Below, piece by piece: positions 36,441-44,193 of a DNA stretch of 64,000 nucleotides; position 1 is the stretch's first letter, and every line of letters begins with the position of its first letter. The notes beneath the pieces are model-generated. The model was not told where the DNA came from. It saw only the letters and a list, made by a program, of their open reading frames with translations, and ran no database searches. The position numbers and the translations under genes are program-made. The stretch is from Stenotrophomonas maltophilia (GTDB taxonomy: Bacteria; Pseudomonadota; Gammaproteobacteria; Xanthomonadales; Xanthomonadaceae): NCBI RefSeq assembly GCF_023518235.1, contig NZ_CP090423.1, positions 1,860,001 through 1,924,000 of the forward strand. The letters run 5' to 3'.

Positions 36441-37343
36441 TCAGGCACCGGTGGCAACCGGGCGGCTGCTGTCGCTGACCCAGCCGCTCCAGGAATCGGC
36501 ATAGATGCGCGCGCCGCTCAGGCCCGCACTTTCCATCGCCAGCAACAGATGGCAGGCGGTCACGCCGGAGCCGCACATCAGCACCACCTGCTCTGGATCG
36601 CGATTGCCGATCACGCCCTGCAGTTCGGCGCGCAGTTCCTGTGCATCGCGCAGGCGGCCGTCGAGCACGTTCAAGGCGAACGGGCGGTTGACCGCCCCCG
36701 GCACGTGGCCCGCCACCGGGTCCAGCGGCTCCACCTCGCCACGGAAACGCTCGCCGGCGCGCGCATCGACCAGCCAACCCGGTGCGTGCTTCAGGCGTGC
36801 GCTGATTTCATCGGCATTTGCGATCTGTGCGGTGTCGAAACGACCTGGATAGGCGGGCAGCGCTGTCACCGTTTGCTGGCCGGTCGCCAGCGGATGGCCG
36901 GCCGCCTGCCAGGCGGCGATGCCGCCGTCGAGTACGGCCACCCGGCGGTGACCGATCAGGCGCAACAGCCACCATAGGCGCGAGGCGGCCATGCTGCCGT
37001 CGCTGCCGTCATAGACCACCACCTGGGTGTCGGGGCCGATGCCCCACTGCCCCAGCTTTGCGGCAAAGGCATCGCTGTCCGGCAGTGGATGGCGACCATG
37101 GCCGACGCGCGACAGATCGGACAGGTCACGATTGAGATCGGCATGCACCGCACCCGGCACATGCCCTGCCAGATACTGGCCACCACCTGCCTGCGGATCG
37201 GCCAGCGAGGCCCGCGCATCGACCACGCGCACGGCGGTGCTGGCGGTAGCGCGTGCATCGACCACGCGCACGCCCTCGCCCACTGCAGCGGCCAGGGTAG
37301 CGACATCGACCAGGGTGGTCCACGGCGGATCGATCGGCTTCAT
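36441..37343 (-). CDS. sseA: Thiosulfate/3-mercaptopyruvate sulfurtransferase
   Basis: 300 residues with two rhodanese domains (about 10-140 and 165-290). The catalytic loop is CGSGVTACH with Cys near residue 257; the CGSGVTA form is typical of 3-mercaptopyruvate sulfurtransferases (SseA). VVDARASLADP and VVVYDGSDGSMAASRLWWLL are typical of the inactive N-terminal domain. The start overlaps the stop of the upstream Nudix gene (ATGA), so the two are co-translated. Confidence 0.92.
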   Translation of the reverse strand: MKPIDPPWTTLVDVATLAAAVGEGVRVVDARATASTAVRVVDARASLADPQAGGGQYLAGHVPGAVHADLNRDLSDLSRVGHGRHPLPDSDAFAAKLGQWGIGPDTQVVVYDGSDGSMAASRLWWLLRLIGHRRVAVLDGGIAAWQAAGHPLATGQQTVTALPAYPGRFDTAQIANADEISARLKHAPGWLVDARAGERFRGEVEPLDPVAGHVPGAVNRPFALNVLDGRLRDAQELRAELQGVIGNRDPEQVVLMCGSGVTACHLLLAMESAGLSGARIYADSWSGWVSDSSRPVATGA

Positions 37344-38143
37344 TGCACTTGCTCCAGGCGGCGACGCAGGTTGTAGAGAATGGCCGCGGTCGCCCCCCAG
37401 ATGCGCTGGCCCGGCCAGCTGTATTCAAGGACGTGGCGGATGCGGCCGCGATGGTTGATTTCGACCTGGCGCAGATTGTCGGCAGCCATCAGGTAGTCCA
37501 GCGGTACCTCGAACACCTCGGCCACTTCGCTGGGCTGAGGTACCGGCACGAAGTCCGGATCGACCACCGCCACCACCGGGGTGACCCGGTAGCCGGTAAT
37601 CGTCACGAAGGGATCCAGATACCCCAGTGCCTGCACCTGGCCTGGCGCCAGTGCGATTTCTTCCTGGCTTTCGCGCAGTGCGGCCGCCAGCGCGTCGCGG
37701 TCGTCAGGTTCGGTGCGGCCACCGGGGAAGCCGACCTGGCCACCATGCGTGCGCAGCGTTTCGGTACGGCGGGTGAGGATCACCTGGGCGCCGTTGGCGC
37801 GCGGCACGATACCGGCCAGCACCGCCGCTTCCACCGGGGGCCCCGGCGGCAACAGATCGATCAGTTCACTGCGGTTCCAGCCATCGCCGGCCGGGGGATC
37901 GGCCAACGGATGCAGCGCGCGCATCAATCGTTCATGGTCGGCCAGCGAGCCGTGCAGCGACTGCTGAAGCTGCGCGCGCAACGGTTGCACGCGATGCAGG
38001 ATGCGGCTGCGTTCGTCATTGCTCATTGACGACCACCGCGCGATCTCATCAAGGTTCCGCCCGCAGCCGGTGCACTGCCGGTGCGGATCCAGCGTGCACA
38101 CTCCGATGCAGGGACTTGCGACAACACGCGCCGATTCTTCCAT
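37340..38143 (-). CDS. DUF1289-Nudix fusion, CoA pyrophosphatase-like
   Basis: 267 residues from ATG 38143, chosen because AGGTG lies 7 nt upstream; GTG 38152 is also possible. The N-terminus is a complete DUF1289 module with Cys12, Cys16, Cys24 and Cys27 (SPCIGVCTLDP, QCTGCGR) and the usual DEIARWSSMSNDERSRIL. The rest is a Nudix domain with the UPF0035/CoA-pyrophosphatase signature LRTHGGQVGFPGGRTE and ALRESQEEIAL. DUF1289 is normally a separate small protein, so this is a fusion of a probable metal site to a nucleotide hydrolase. Confidence 0.88.
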   Translation of the reverse strand: MEESARVVASPCIGVCTLDPHRQCTGCGRNLDEIARWSSMSNDERSRILHRVQPLRAQLQQSLHGSLADHERLMRALHPLADPPAGDGWNRSELIDLLPPGPPVEAAVLAGIVPRANGAQVILTRRTETLRTHGGQVGFPGGRTEPDDRDALAAALRESQEEIALAPGQVQALGYLDPFVTITGYRVTPVVAVVDPDFVPVPQPSEVAEVFEVPLDYLMAADNLRQVEINHRGRIRHVLEYSWPGQRIWGATAAILYNLRRRLEQVQ

Positions 38144-38189
38144 TGTTTGCACCTGGCAACAGTAGCGCGAATGGGCGGGATTTGCGCAA

Positions 38190-38222
38190 ACAAAAACGCG
38201 CCGGTGAGATCACCGGCGCGTT
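38190..38222 (-). terminator. Rho-independent terminator of the FKBP gene
   Basis: Perfect 12-bp stem (AACGCGCCGGTG / CACCGGCGCGTT) with a 4-nt loop. On the minus strand it is followed by TTTGTTTG, forming a strong terminator 18 nt after the FKBP stop. Confidence 0.88.
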
Positions 38223-38239
38223 GGGTTTACTGCTTCGAT

Positions 38240-38941
38240 TTACTTGACGCTGACCAGCTTGATCTCGAACTGCACAGCCACGTTCGGCGGGAACGGGGTG
38301 CGCGGGTCGGCACCGTAGGCCTGGTCCGGCGGCAGGGTGACTTCCCACTTCGAGCCTGCCGGCATCTGCAGCAGGGTCTCGCGCATGGCCTTCATTTCGA
38401 CTTCGCTGACCTTGATCGACGGGATCTGCTGGGCCGGGCGGGCTTCGGTCGGGCGCTGGCCGTACGGGAACGGACCGGCCACTTCCAGCTGCACGGTGCT
38501 CGCCTGGGTCGGCTTGGCACCCTTGCCGGCTTCGATCACGCGGTACTGCACGCCGCTCGGCAGCGACTGCACGCCGGCCTTGGCCTTGTTCGCCGCGATG
38601 AACTGATCGCTCTTGGTCTTGTTTTCGGCAGCAGCCTTTTCGTACTCGGCCTTGGCGGCCTGGGCACGGCCCTGCTCGCGCTTCTGGAACGCTTCAACGG
38701 CCGGCTTCAGCTGCTCGGCGGTGATCGCCGGCTGCTTCTTGGCGTAGGCGTCCTGCAGACCCTTCACCACCGAGTTGATGTCCAGCTGCTCACCGCGACC
38801 GGTCAGCTCCGCCAGGTTGTTGCCGTAGTCGTAACCGAAGTAGTAGCTCAGCTTGCCCTTTTCGGACGAAACGTCCTGGGCGAAGGCATTGCCCGTCAGG
38901 GCCAGGGCCGCGACGGCGACCGCGATAGAACGCAACTTCAT
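38240..38941 (-). CDS. FKBP-type peptidyl-prolyl cis-trans isomerase (Mip/FkpA-like)
   Basis: 233 residues from ATG 38941, with GGAGAAC 8 nt upstream. The signal peptide ends GNAFA, so the protein is periplasmic. An N-terminal helical dimerisation domain (about 25-110) is followed by an FKBP domain, with GLPSGVQYRVI-like residues and VEMKAMRETLLQMPAGSKWEV. Relatives are periplasmic folding chaperones. The FKBP region is somewhat divergent: DxAYGxD is reduced to DQAYGADPRTPFPPN. It lies upstream of the DUF1289-Nudix gene but has its own terminator. Confidence 0.9.
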   Translation of the reverse strand: MKLRSIAVAVAALALTGNAFAQDVSSEKGKLSYYFGYDYGNNLAELTGRGEQLDINSVVKGLQDAYAKKQPAITAEQLKPAVEAFQKREQGRAQAAKAEYEKAAAENKTKSDQFIAANKAKAGVQSLPSGVQYRVIEAGKGAKPTQASTVQLEVAGPFPYGQRPTEARPAQQIPSIKVSEVEMKAMRETLLQMPAGSKWEVTLPPDQAYGADPRTPFPPNVAVQFEIKLVSVK

Positions 38942-39108
38942 CAAACAGTTCTCCAGGGGTGGTAACTCAGGGACGTTCTGCGCCGCCCTGAGGCGACGGG
39001 TTAGGATAACGGGCGCAACGTGTAACCGCTACTCACGATGCAGGCTATGACCCGTCTGCGTTTGCAGAGTTCAATATCACTTTTTTTTAACGTTCCAGGA
39101 GTTTCCCC

Positions 39109-39891
39109 GTGGCCGATGCCCTGATCGCCGTCGCCGACGACGGCGCCATCCGCACCGTGACCGTCCAGCGCCCGGACAAGCTCAACGCCCTCAATGCCGC
39201 GACCCTGCAGGCCCTGGCCGAGGCGTTCAGCGCGGCCGCCGCCGACCCGGACGTGCGCGTGGTCGTGCTGACCGGTGCCGGCCCCAAGGCCTTCGTGGCC
39301 GGCGCCGACATCACGGAGATGAACACACTCAGCGCGGTTCAGGGACGTGATTTCTCGCTGCTGGGCCAGGCCCTGATGCGCCAGATTGAACGCATGCCCA
39401 AGCCGGTGATCGCCCGCGTGAACGGCTTTGCACTGGGCGGCGGCCTGGAGCTGGCGATGGCCTGCCACCTGCGCATTGCCGCCGATACCGCCAAGGTCGG
39501 CCAACCGGAGATCAACCTCGGCCTGATTCCCGGCTTCGGCGGCAGCCAGCGCCTGCTGCGCCTGTGCGGTCGCGCCGCCACCCTGGAGCTGTGCCTGCTG
39601 GGTGCGCCGATCACCGCCGCGCGTGCGCTGGAACTGGGCATCGTCAACGAAGTGGTGCCGGCCGACGCGCTGGACAACCGCGTCCAGGATGTCGCCCGCC
39701 AGCTGGCGCGCTCGGCACCGCTGGCCCTGCGTGGCCTGCTCGATGCGGTGCACGTAGGCGGCGAATGCAGCCTGGAGGCCGGCCTGGAATACGAGAGCGC
39801 GCAGTTCGGCCTGCTGTTCGCCACCGAGGACATGCGCGAAGGCACCAGCGCCTTCCTGCAGCGCCGCCCGCCGGCCTTCCAGAACCGCTGA
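39109..39891 (+). CDS. Enoyl-CoA hydratase
   Basis: 260 residues from GTG 39109, with CAGGAG 7 nt upstream. Crotonase-fold signature: AGADITEM forms the oxyanion hole, GGGLELAMACHLRIAA carries Glu114 and GQPEINLGLIPGFGG carries Glu134. Both catalytic glutamates are present, so a true hydratase (rather than isomerase or decarboxylase) is likely. It hydrates trans-2-enoyl-CoA in fatty-acid or amino-acid degradation. A T8 tract lies in the leader. Confidence 0.92.
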   Translation: MADALIAVADDGAIRTVTVQRPDKLNALNAATLQALAEAFSAAAADPDVRVVVLTGAGPKAFVAGADITEMNTLSAVQGRDFSLLGQALMRQIERMPKPVIARVNGFALGGGLELAMACHLRIAADTAKVGQPEINLGLIPGFGGSQRLLRLCGRAATLELCLLGAPITAARALELGIVNEVVPADALDNRVQDVARQLARSAPLALRGLLDAVHVGGECSLEAGLEYESAQFGLLFATEDMREGTSAFLQRRPPAFQNR

Positions 39892-39895
39892 CGCC

Positions 39896-40249
39896 ATGGC
39901 ATCCCGACCCAATCCCGCGCAGCTGTTCGCCCGGGTCCAGGCAGACGATCTCGATGGCGCCCTGCAGGCCGGGCTGATGGACTATGTGGCCCGTGCCGGT
40001 GACGAACAGTTGCTGCCCGGCCACCCCGAGCTTCCGCAGCGCCTGCAGCAGGCCCAGCAGCAGCTGCATACGGCCTGGGCCGCGCGCGAGCGTTACCGCG
40101 CCCGTGCGGTGCGCCTGGCACGACGCGAGGCCGAGCGCGACGCACGCCGCACGCCGGCCCCGGCGCCGGATGTGAAGCCCGCCCTGCCCGCTGCGGCGGC
40201 CGCCATCCTCGCCCGGGCCAAGGCCCGCGCCAGCGGCAAGGAGCAGTAA
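39896..40249 (+). CDS. Small Arg/Ala-rich protein of unknown function
   Basis: 117 residues starting 4 nt after the enoyl-CoA hydratase stop and ending in a TAATG overlap with nth. The first 45 residues look globular (PAQLFARVQADDLDGALQAGLMDYV). The rest is a long charged helix (ERYRARAVRLARREAERDARR) with a Pro/Ala linker and a Lys-rich tail. The basic helix would suit nucleic-acid or membrane contact. The position just before nth may be incidental. No family recognised. Confidence 0.78.
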   Translation: MASRPNPAQLFARVQADDLDGALQAGLMDYVARAGDEQLLPGHPELPQRLQQAQQQLHTAWAARERYRARAVRLARREAERDARRTPAPAPDVKPALPAAAAAILARAKARASGKEQ

Positions 40250-40941
40250 TGGCCACCGCGAAAAAGACCCTGCGCGCCCCGGCGCGCCGTGCCGGCGCGA
40301 TGCCGCGCGCCGACGTGGTGGAGATGTTCACCCGCCTGCGCGAACTCAACCCGCACCCGAAGACCGAACTGGAATACAGCTCGCCGTTCGAACTGCTGGT
40401 GGCGGTGGCGCTGTCGGCGCAGGCTACCGACGTCGGCGTCAACAAGGCCACCCGTCGCCTGTTCCCGGTGGCCAACACGCCGGCAAAGATCCTCGCGCTG
40501 GGCGAGGATGGCCTGAAGCAGTACATCGCCACCATCGGCCTGTTCAACGCCAAGGCGAAGAACGTGATCGCCACCTGCGCGATCCTGCTGGAAAAGCATG
40601 GGGGTGAAGTGCCGCGCGATCGCGACGCGCTGGAAGCGCTGCCCGGCGTCGGCCGCAAGACCGCCAACGTGGTGCTCAACACCGCGTTCGGTGAACCGGT
40701 GATGGCGGTGGATACGCATATCTTCCGCGTGGCCAACCGTACCGGCCTGGCCCCGGGCAAGAACGTGCGCGAAGTGGAAGACAAGCTGGTGAAGGTGATT
40801 CCGGCCGAGTTCCTGCTCGACGCGCATCACTGGCTGATCCTGCACGGACGCTATGTGTGCAAGGCGCGCAAGCCGGATTGCCCGGGCTGCGTGATCGCCG
40901 ACCTGTGCCGGTTCAAGGAAAAGACCACCGCGCCGGCGTGA
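40249..40941 (+). CDS. nth: Endonuclease III
   Basis: 230 residues. The helix-hairpin-helix LPGVGRKTANVVLNTAFG contains the catalytic Lys and VDTHIFRVANR the catalytic Asp. The C-terminal 4Fe-4S cluster loop is complete: C-X6-C-X2-C-X5-C in CKARKPDCPGCVIADLC. It removes oxidised pyrimidines from DNA and cleaves AP sites. The start is coupled to the preceding small gene, and a terminator follows the stop by 29 nt. Confidence 0.96.
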   Translation: MATAKKTLRAPARRAGAMPRADVVEMFTRLRELNPHPKTELEYSSPFELLVAVALSAQATDVGVNKATRRLFPVANTPAKILALGEDGLKQYIATIGLFNAKAKNVIATCAILLEKHGGEVPRDRDALEALPGVGRKTANVVLNTAFGEPVMAVDTHIFRVANRTGLAPGKNVREVEDKLVKVIPAEFLLDAHHWLILHGRYVCKARKPDCPGCVIADLCRFKEKTTAPA

Positions 40942-40970
40942 CGCAGCACCAGGTGTGTGATCAAACGAAG

Positions 40971-41001
40971 ACGGCGGGCACAAGGCCCGCCGTTTCCGTT
41001 T
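40971..41001. terminator. Terminator between nth and the phosphate porin
   Basis: 9-bp stem ACGGCGGGC / GCCCGCCGT with a 5-nt loop, followed on the plus strand by TTCCGTTT. Lying between converging genes, it can serve both. Confidence 0.8.
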
Positions 41002-41024
41002 GCAGACAACCAGGCTTCAGGCCA

Positions 41025-42257
41025 TCAGAACGACAGGTCGCCCCAGACGCCGAATTCCTTGGTCTTGTCGTTCTTCTTGTCGCTGGCGTTGGCCAGGTGC
41101 GTGTACTTGTACACGGTCGACAGCTTGAGGTTCTTCATGACCGGGAACTCGACACCGACGTTCCAGTACTTGTCACTCAGGGTCGGGTCCAGGGTCTTGC
41201 TGACGTCGGTGTCATCGTAGCGACCGAACACGTTGATGCCGCCGTCGGTCACGCGCACGCTGCCCCACACCGACCAGCCGCTGGACTTGTCGGTGGCAAC
41301 GGTCGTCACGTTGTTGAGGTTCTTGGCCTGGAAGTACTCACCACCGACACGGAAGTCGCTGTCGGCGTAGGCCACCATCGCGTTGGCGCGGGTGTAGGTG
41401 TTCTCGGCGCTCTGGATGTCGGTTTCCTTGCCCAGCTTGCCGCTGTAGCCACCGACGGCGACCACGAAGTTCTCGTTCGGGGTGTAGGCCACGCGGCCTT
41501 CCACGTCCATGCCCTTGCTGCGGGTCGGGTTCTTGTAGCCGGCGCCGGACACCACCGAGACGGCGTAGTTGAAGTTGTTGCCCAGGTTGCCGAAGCCATG
41601 CAGGCCCCAGTCGGACGAGTTGCCGTACTTCAGGCGGTCGGTCAGGGTGTTCTCGACATAACGCATGCCGTAGAACTTCTCGACGTACGGAATCCACGGC
41701 ATGTCGGCGGCACCGACGCGCAGGTTGAAGGCCGGGTCGAAGCTGCCCTGCACGTAGGCCTTCTTGACGAACAGTTCGGTGTTGCCGATGGCCGAGCTGT
41801 ACTGGAAGTCGGTGGTCAGGTTGGCCGACCAGATATCGTTGAACTTGTGGTCGACGGTCAGGTAGAAGCGCTTGACGTCCAGACCGGTGCCGCTGGCGGC
41901 GGTGTCCTTGCCGTTACTGGTCTTGTCGATGTTGGTCAGGTCGAAGAACATGCGACCGCCGATCTTGTTGTCATTGACCAGCTTGGCCAGCTTGTCGACG
42001 CTGGTCTGGGTCTTCTGCGCCGTTTCCAGGGCCTGGGCCTGGGTGATGTTCACTTCGGACTGCGCGTCGGACTGCGCCTGCAGCGCCTGCGAATCGTTCT
42101 GCAACTGCTGGACCTGGGCCTGCAGCGCGGCGATCTGTGCCTGCAGCTGCTGCAGCTGTGCCTGGGAAACGCCCGAGCTGGCGGGGGCTGCGAAGGCGTC
42201 GGCGGAAACCAGACCGAGGCTTGCAACGACCGCGGCGGCGAGCAAATGGGAACGCAT
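41025..42257 (-). CDS. Phosphate-selective porin OprO/OprP-like
   Basis: 410 residues from ATG 42257, with GGAGAG 8 nt upstream. A signal peptide ending DAFA is followed by a Gln-rich coiled coil (about 30-85: LQQLQAQIAALQAQVQQLQN), as in OprO/OprP trimeric porins. Then a 16-strand barrel follows (DVKRFYLTVDHKFNDIWSANL; WGSVRVTDGGINVFGRYDDT) ending in GVWGDLSF with a C-terminal Phe. The Pho box upstream and the divergent pst operon support phosphate or polyphosphate uptake. Confidence 0.9.
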   Translation of the reverse strand: MRSHLLAAAVVASLGLVSADAFAAPASSGVSQAQLQQLQAQIAALQAQVQQLQNDSQALQAQSDAQSEVNITQAQALETAQKTQTSVDKLAKLVNDNKIGGRMFFDLTNIDKTSNGKDTAASGTGLDVKRFYLTVDHKFNDIWSANLTTDFQYSSAIGNTELFVKKAYVQGSFDPAFNLRVGAADMPWIPYVEKFYGMRYVENTLTDRLKYGNSSDWGLHGFGNLGNNFNYAVSVVSGAGYKNPTRSKGMDVEGRVAYTPNENFVVAVGGYSGKLGKETDIQSAENTYTRANAMVAYADSDFRVGGEYFQAKNLNNVTTVATDKSSGWSVWGSVRVTDGGINVFGRYDDTDVSKTLDPTLSDKYWNVGVEFPVMKNLKLSTVYKYTHLANASDKKNDKTKEFGVWGDLSF

Positions 42258-42346
42258 TTTGGATCTCTCCAGAGGGTTGGAATGGCTTGGGCAGAACGCC
42301 ACGCCGGCAGGCCGGTCAAGCGTTTTGCGAACGTTCCGTTAAAACC

Positions 42347-42364
42347 ATGACAGTCGAATGACAA
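42347..42364 (-). promoter_or_regulatory. Pho box of the porin gene
   Basis: On the minus strand TTGTCAT-TCGA-CTGTCAT: two 7-nt direct repeats 11 nt apart with one mismatch to the CTGTCAT PhoB half site. It lies about 90 nt before the porin ATG, with an AT-rich TTTTAA just downstream as a possible -10. Confidence 0.8.
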
Positions 42365-42663
42365 ACTGCGCACCAAACACAGGTTTCTTCGTGCGGTCAT
42401 GCGGACGACGCAATTCGGTCGTGGCCTGTGTCGAGGCCTTGCGGTACAGGGCGTGATGTATCGCCCTCAACCTGCAGCGCGGCGCCGTGCGGCCACGTTC
42501 GTGGCGCTGGCATCGCTGCCGGATGCGCATTCCCGGGATGCGCACGCGTCGGTCCAGATGCTCCGTTGACGACATATAGATAGAGGGTGGTGGTGCGCTT
42601 CCCCGCATCCTGGGAGCGCGCGCGAAACCTTCACGGACTGCGTCGCAACCGCAGCGGCCAGCG

Positions 42664-42714
42664 CTGTAACGGTTGCGTCATACAACGGTCCCTGCGCTGT
42701 CATCGAATCGTTAT
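42664..42714 (+). promoter_or_regulatory. Tandem degenerate Pho boxes before the first pstS
   Basis: CTGTAAC-GGTT-GCGTCAT (42664-42681) and CTGTCAT-CGAA-TCGTTAT (42697-42714). Their starts are 33 nt apart, a multiple of the 11-nt PhoB repeat, so they would lie on the same DNA face. They are weaker than the porin site. Confidence 0.6.
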
Positions 42715-42768
42715 GGAATGTGCGCCGGGCGGGTAACCCCGCATCCCAATCAACCCAGGAGCCACCCC

Positions 42769-43785
42769 GTGATCCACGCCTTCAAGTCGCGCGTTGCCGT
42801 TGCCGTCTTCGCAGCGTCGTCCGTGTTCGCCGCCAACGCCGCTGAAATCACCGGCGCGGGCGCCTCGTTCATCTATCCGGTGATGTCCAAGTGGTCGGCC
42901 GACTACAACGCCGCCACCAGCAACAAGGTCAACTACCAGTCGATCGGCTCGGGCGGCGGTATTGCGCAGATCAAGGCCAAGACCGTTGATTTCGGCTCCT
43001 CCGACGCCCCGCTGAAGCCGGAAGAACTGGCCGCCTCGGGCCTGGCCCAGTTCCCGTCGGTGATCGGCGGCGTGGTGCCGGTGGTCAACGTGGCCGGCAT
43101 CGCCCCGGGCGCACTGAAGCTGGACGGCACCGTGCTGGCCAACATCTTCCTGGGCAAGATCAAGACCTGGAACGACCCGGCCATCGCCGCGCTGAACCCG
43201 GGCGTGACCCTGCCGAGCGCCAAAATCACTGTCGTGCACCGTTCGGACGGCTCGGGCACCACCTTCAACTTCGTCAACTACCTGTCCAAGGTCAGCCCGG
43301 AGTGGAAGAGCTCGGTCGGTGAAGGCACGTCGGTCCAGTGGCCGGCCGGCATCGGCGGCAAGGGCAACGAAGGCGTTGCCGCCTACGTGAAGCAGATCAA
43401 GGGTGGTATCGGCTACGTCGAACTGTCCTACGCGCTGCAGAACAAGCTGTCGTACACCGCGATGAAGAACGCCGCCGGCAAGTTCGTGCAGCCGAGCGAC
43501 GCCTCGTTCGCTGCGGCCGCCGCCAGCGCCGACTGGGCCAGCGCCAAGGACTTCTACCTGGTGATGACCAACGCGCCGGGTGCCGAGTCCTGGCCGATCA
43601 CCGCCACCAACTTCATTCTGGTGCACAAGAAGCCGAAGAATGCGGCCAATGGCAAGGCCACCCAGGAATTCTTCCGCTGGGTCTACAAGAGCGGCGACGC
43701 TCAGGCCCGCCAGCTGGACTATGTGCCGCTGCCGGACAGCCTGGTGCGCCAGATCGAGACCTACTGGTCGCAGAACCTGAAGTAA
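42769..43785 (+). CDS. pstS: Phosphate-binding protein PstS, secreted form
   Basis: 338 residues from GTG 42769, with CCCAGGAG upstream. The signal peptide ends AANA with no lipobox Cys, so the protein is freely periplasmic. Phosphate-contact motifs are present: TGAGASFIYPV, YQSIGSGGGIAQI, DFGSSDAPL and HRSDGSGTTFNF. A close paralogue follows 408 nt downstream. This copy may feed the shared PstCAB transporter or act as a scavenging or signalling protein. Confidence 0.95.
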   Translation: MIHAFKSRVAVAVFAASSVFAANAAEITGAGASFIYPVMSKWSADYNAATSNKVNYQSIGSGGGIAQIKAKTVDFGSSDAPLKPEELAASGLAQFPSVIGGVVPVVNVAGIAPGALKLDGTVLANIFLGKIKTWNDPAIAALNPGVTLPSAKITVVHRSDGSGTTFNFVNYLSKVSPEWKSSVGEGTSVQWPAGIGGKGNEGVAAYVKQIKGGIGYVELSYALQNKLSYTAMKNAAGKFVQPSDASFAAAAASADWASAKDFYLVMTNAPGAESWPITATNFILVHKKPKNAANGKATQEFFRWVYKSGDAQARQLDYVPLPDSLVRQIETYWSQNLK

Positions 43786-43899
43786 GCGTTCCCCCGCAGG
43801 AACGGGGCCGGCGGGTCCTCTCTCCCCCGCCGGCCCCAACCGGGCGCGAGATCCTCGAGATCCCGCGCTCTTCTTGTTTTTGGGGATGCATCTGCCTCT

Positions 43900-43997
43900 G
43901 TAGAGCCGAGCCCACGCTCGGCTGGGTGCTGGAGCGTGCCCACCAACGGTCCGCACCTACCGAGGACAGGGAGCAGTCGAGCATGGCTCGACTCTAC
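43900..43997. repeat. Three SMAG-type units
   Basis: GTAGAGCCGAGCCC...GGCTG (43900-43924), a diverged inverted unit ending CACCTACC (about 43935-43961), and CAGTCGAGCATGGCTCGACT followed by CTAC (to 43997). They differ in stem sequence but share GTAG/CTAC ends. Confidence 0.78.
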
Positions 43998-44103
43998 CCA
44001 GCGCGCTTGCCGTCATATCGGTGCGCAGATCCGGGGCATCCCGGGCTCTGCGGGATGGGGCCAACCCCGTGAAACCCCTGTCAGAACGTGATCCAGGACA
44101 CCT

Positions 44104-44141
44104 CTGTCATGGTCGTAATACGGCTGTAACAAAAACATCAT
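44104..44141 (+). promoter_or_regulatory. Pho-box cluster before the second pstS
   Basis: CTGTCAT at 44104-44110, then CTGTAAC-AAAA-ACATCAT at 44124-44141. A further half site CTGTCAG lies at 44078-44084. AT-rich sequence follows within 15 nt as a possible -10. PhoB activation under phosphate limitation is inferred. Confidence 0.6.
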
Positions 44142-44193
44142 TTCATAGCCGCATCCGCCGACCACGTCGGCTCTACCCCGCTATGGAGTGACC

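Larger units (their letters stand above)
42258..42768. other. 511-nt divergent Pho-control region
   Basis: No protein gene is supported. Each end holds Pho-box-like repeats directed at the flanking gene. The middle (about 42380-42640) is GC-rich with no recognised feature beyond an odd AT patch, ATATAGATAGAGG near 42577. Open frames here lack ribosome-binding sites. Confidence 0.6.
43786..44193. other. 408-nt region between the two pstS genes
   Basis: Holds GC hairpins just after the first pstS (GGGGCCGGCGGG...CCCGCCGGCCCC at 43804-43838, and CGCGAGATC...GATCCCGCG further on), REP elements at 43900-43997 and the Pho-box cluster of the second pstS. No gene seen. The hairpins suggest the first pstS transcript ends here. 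Confidence 0.6.
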
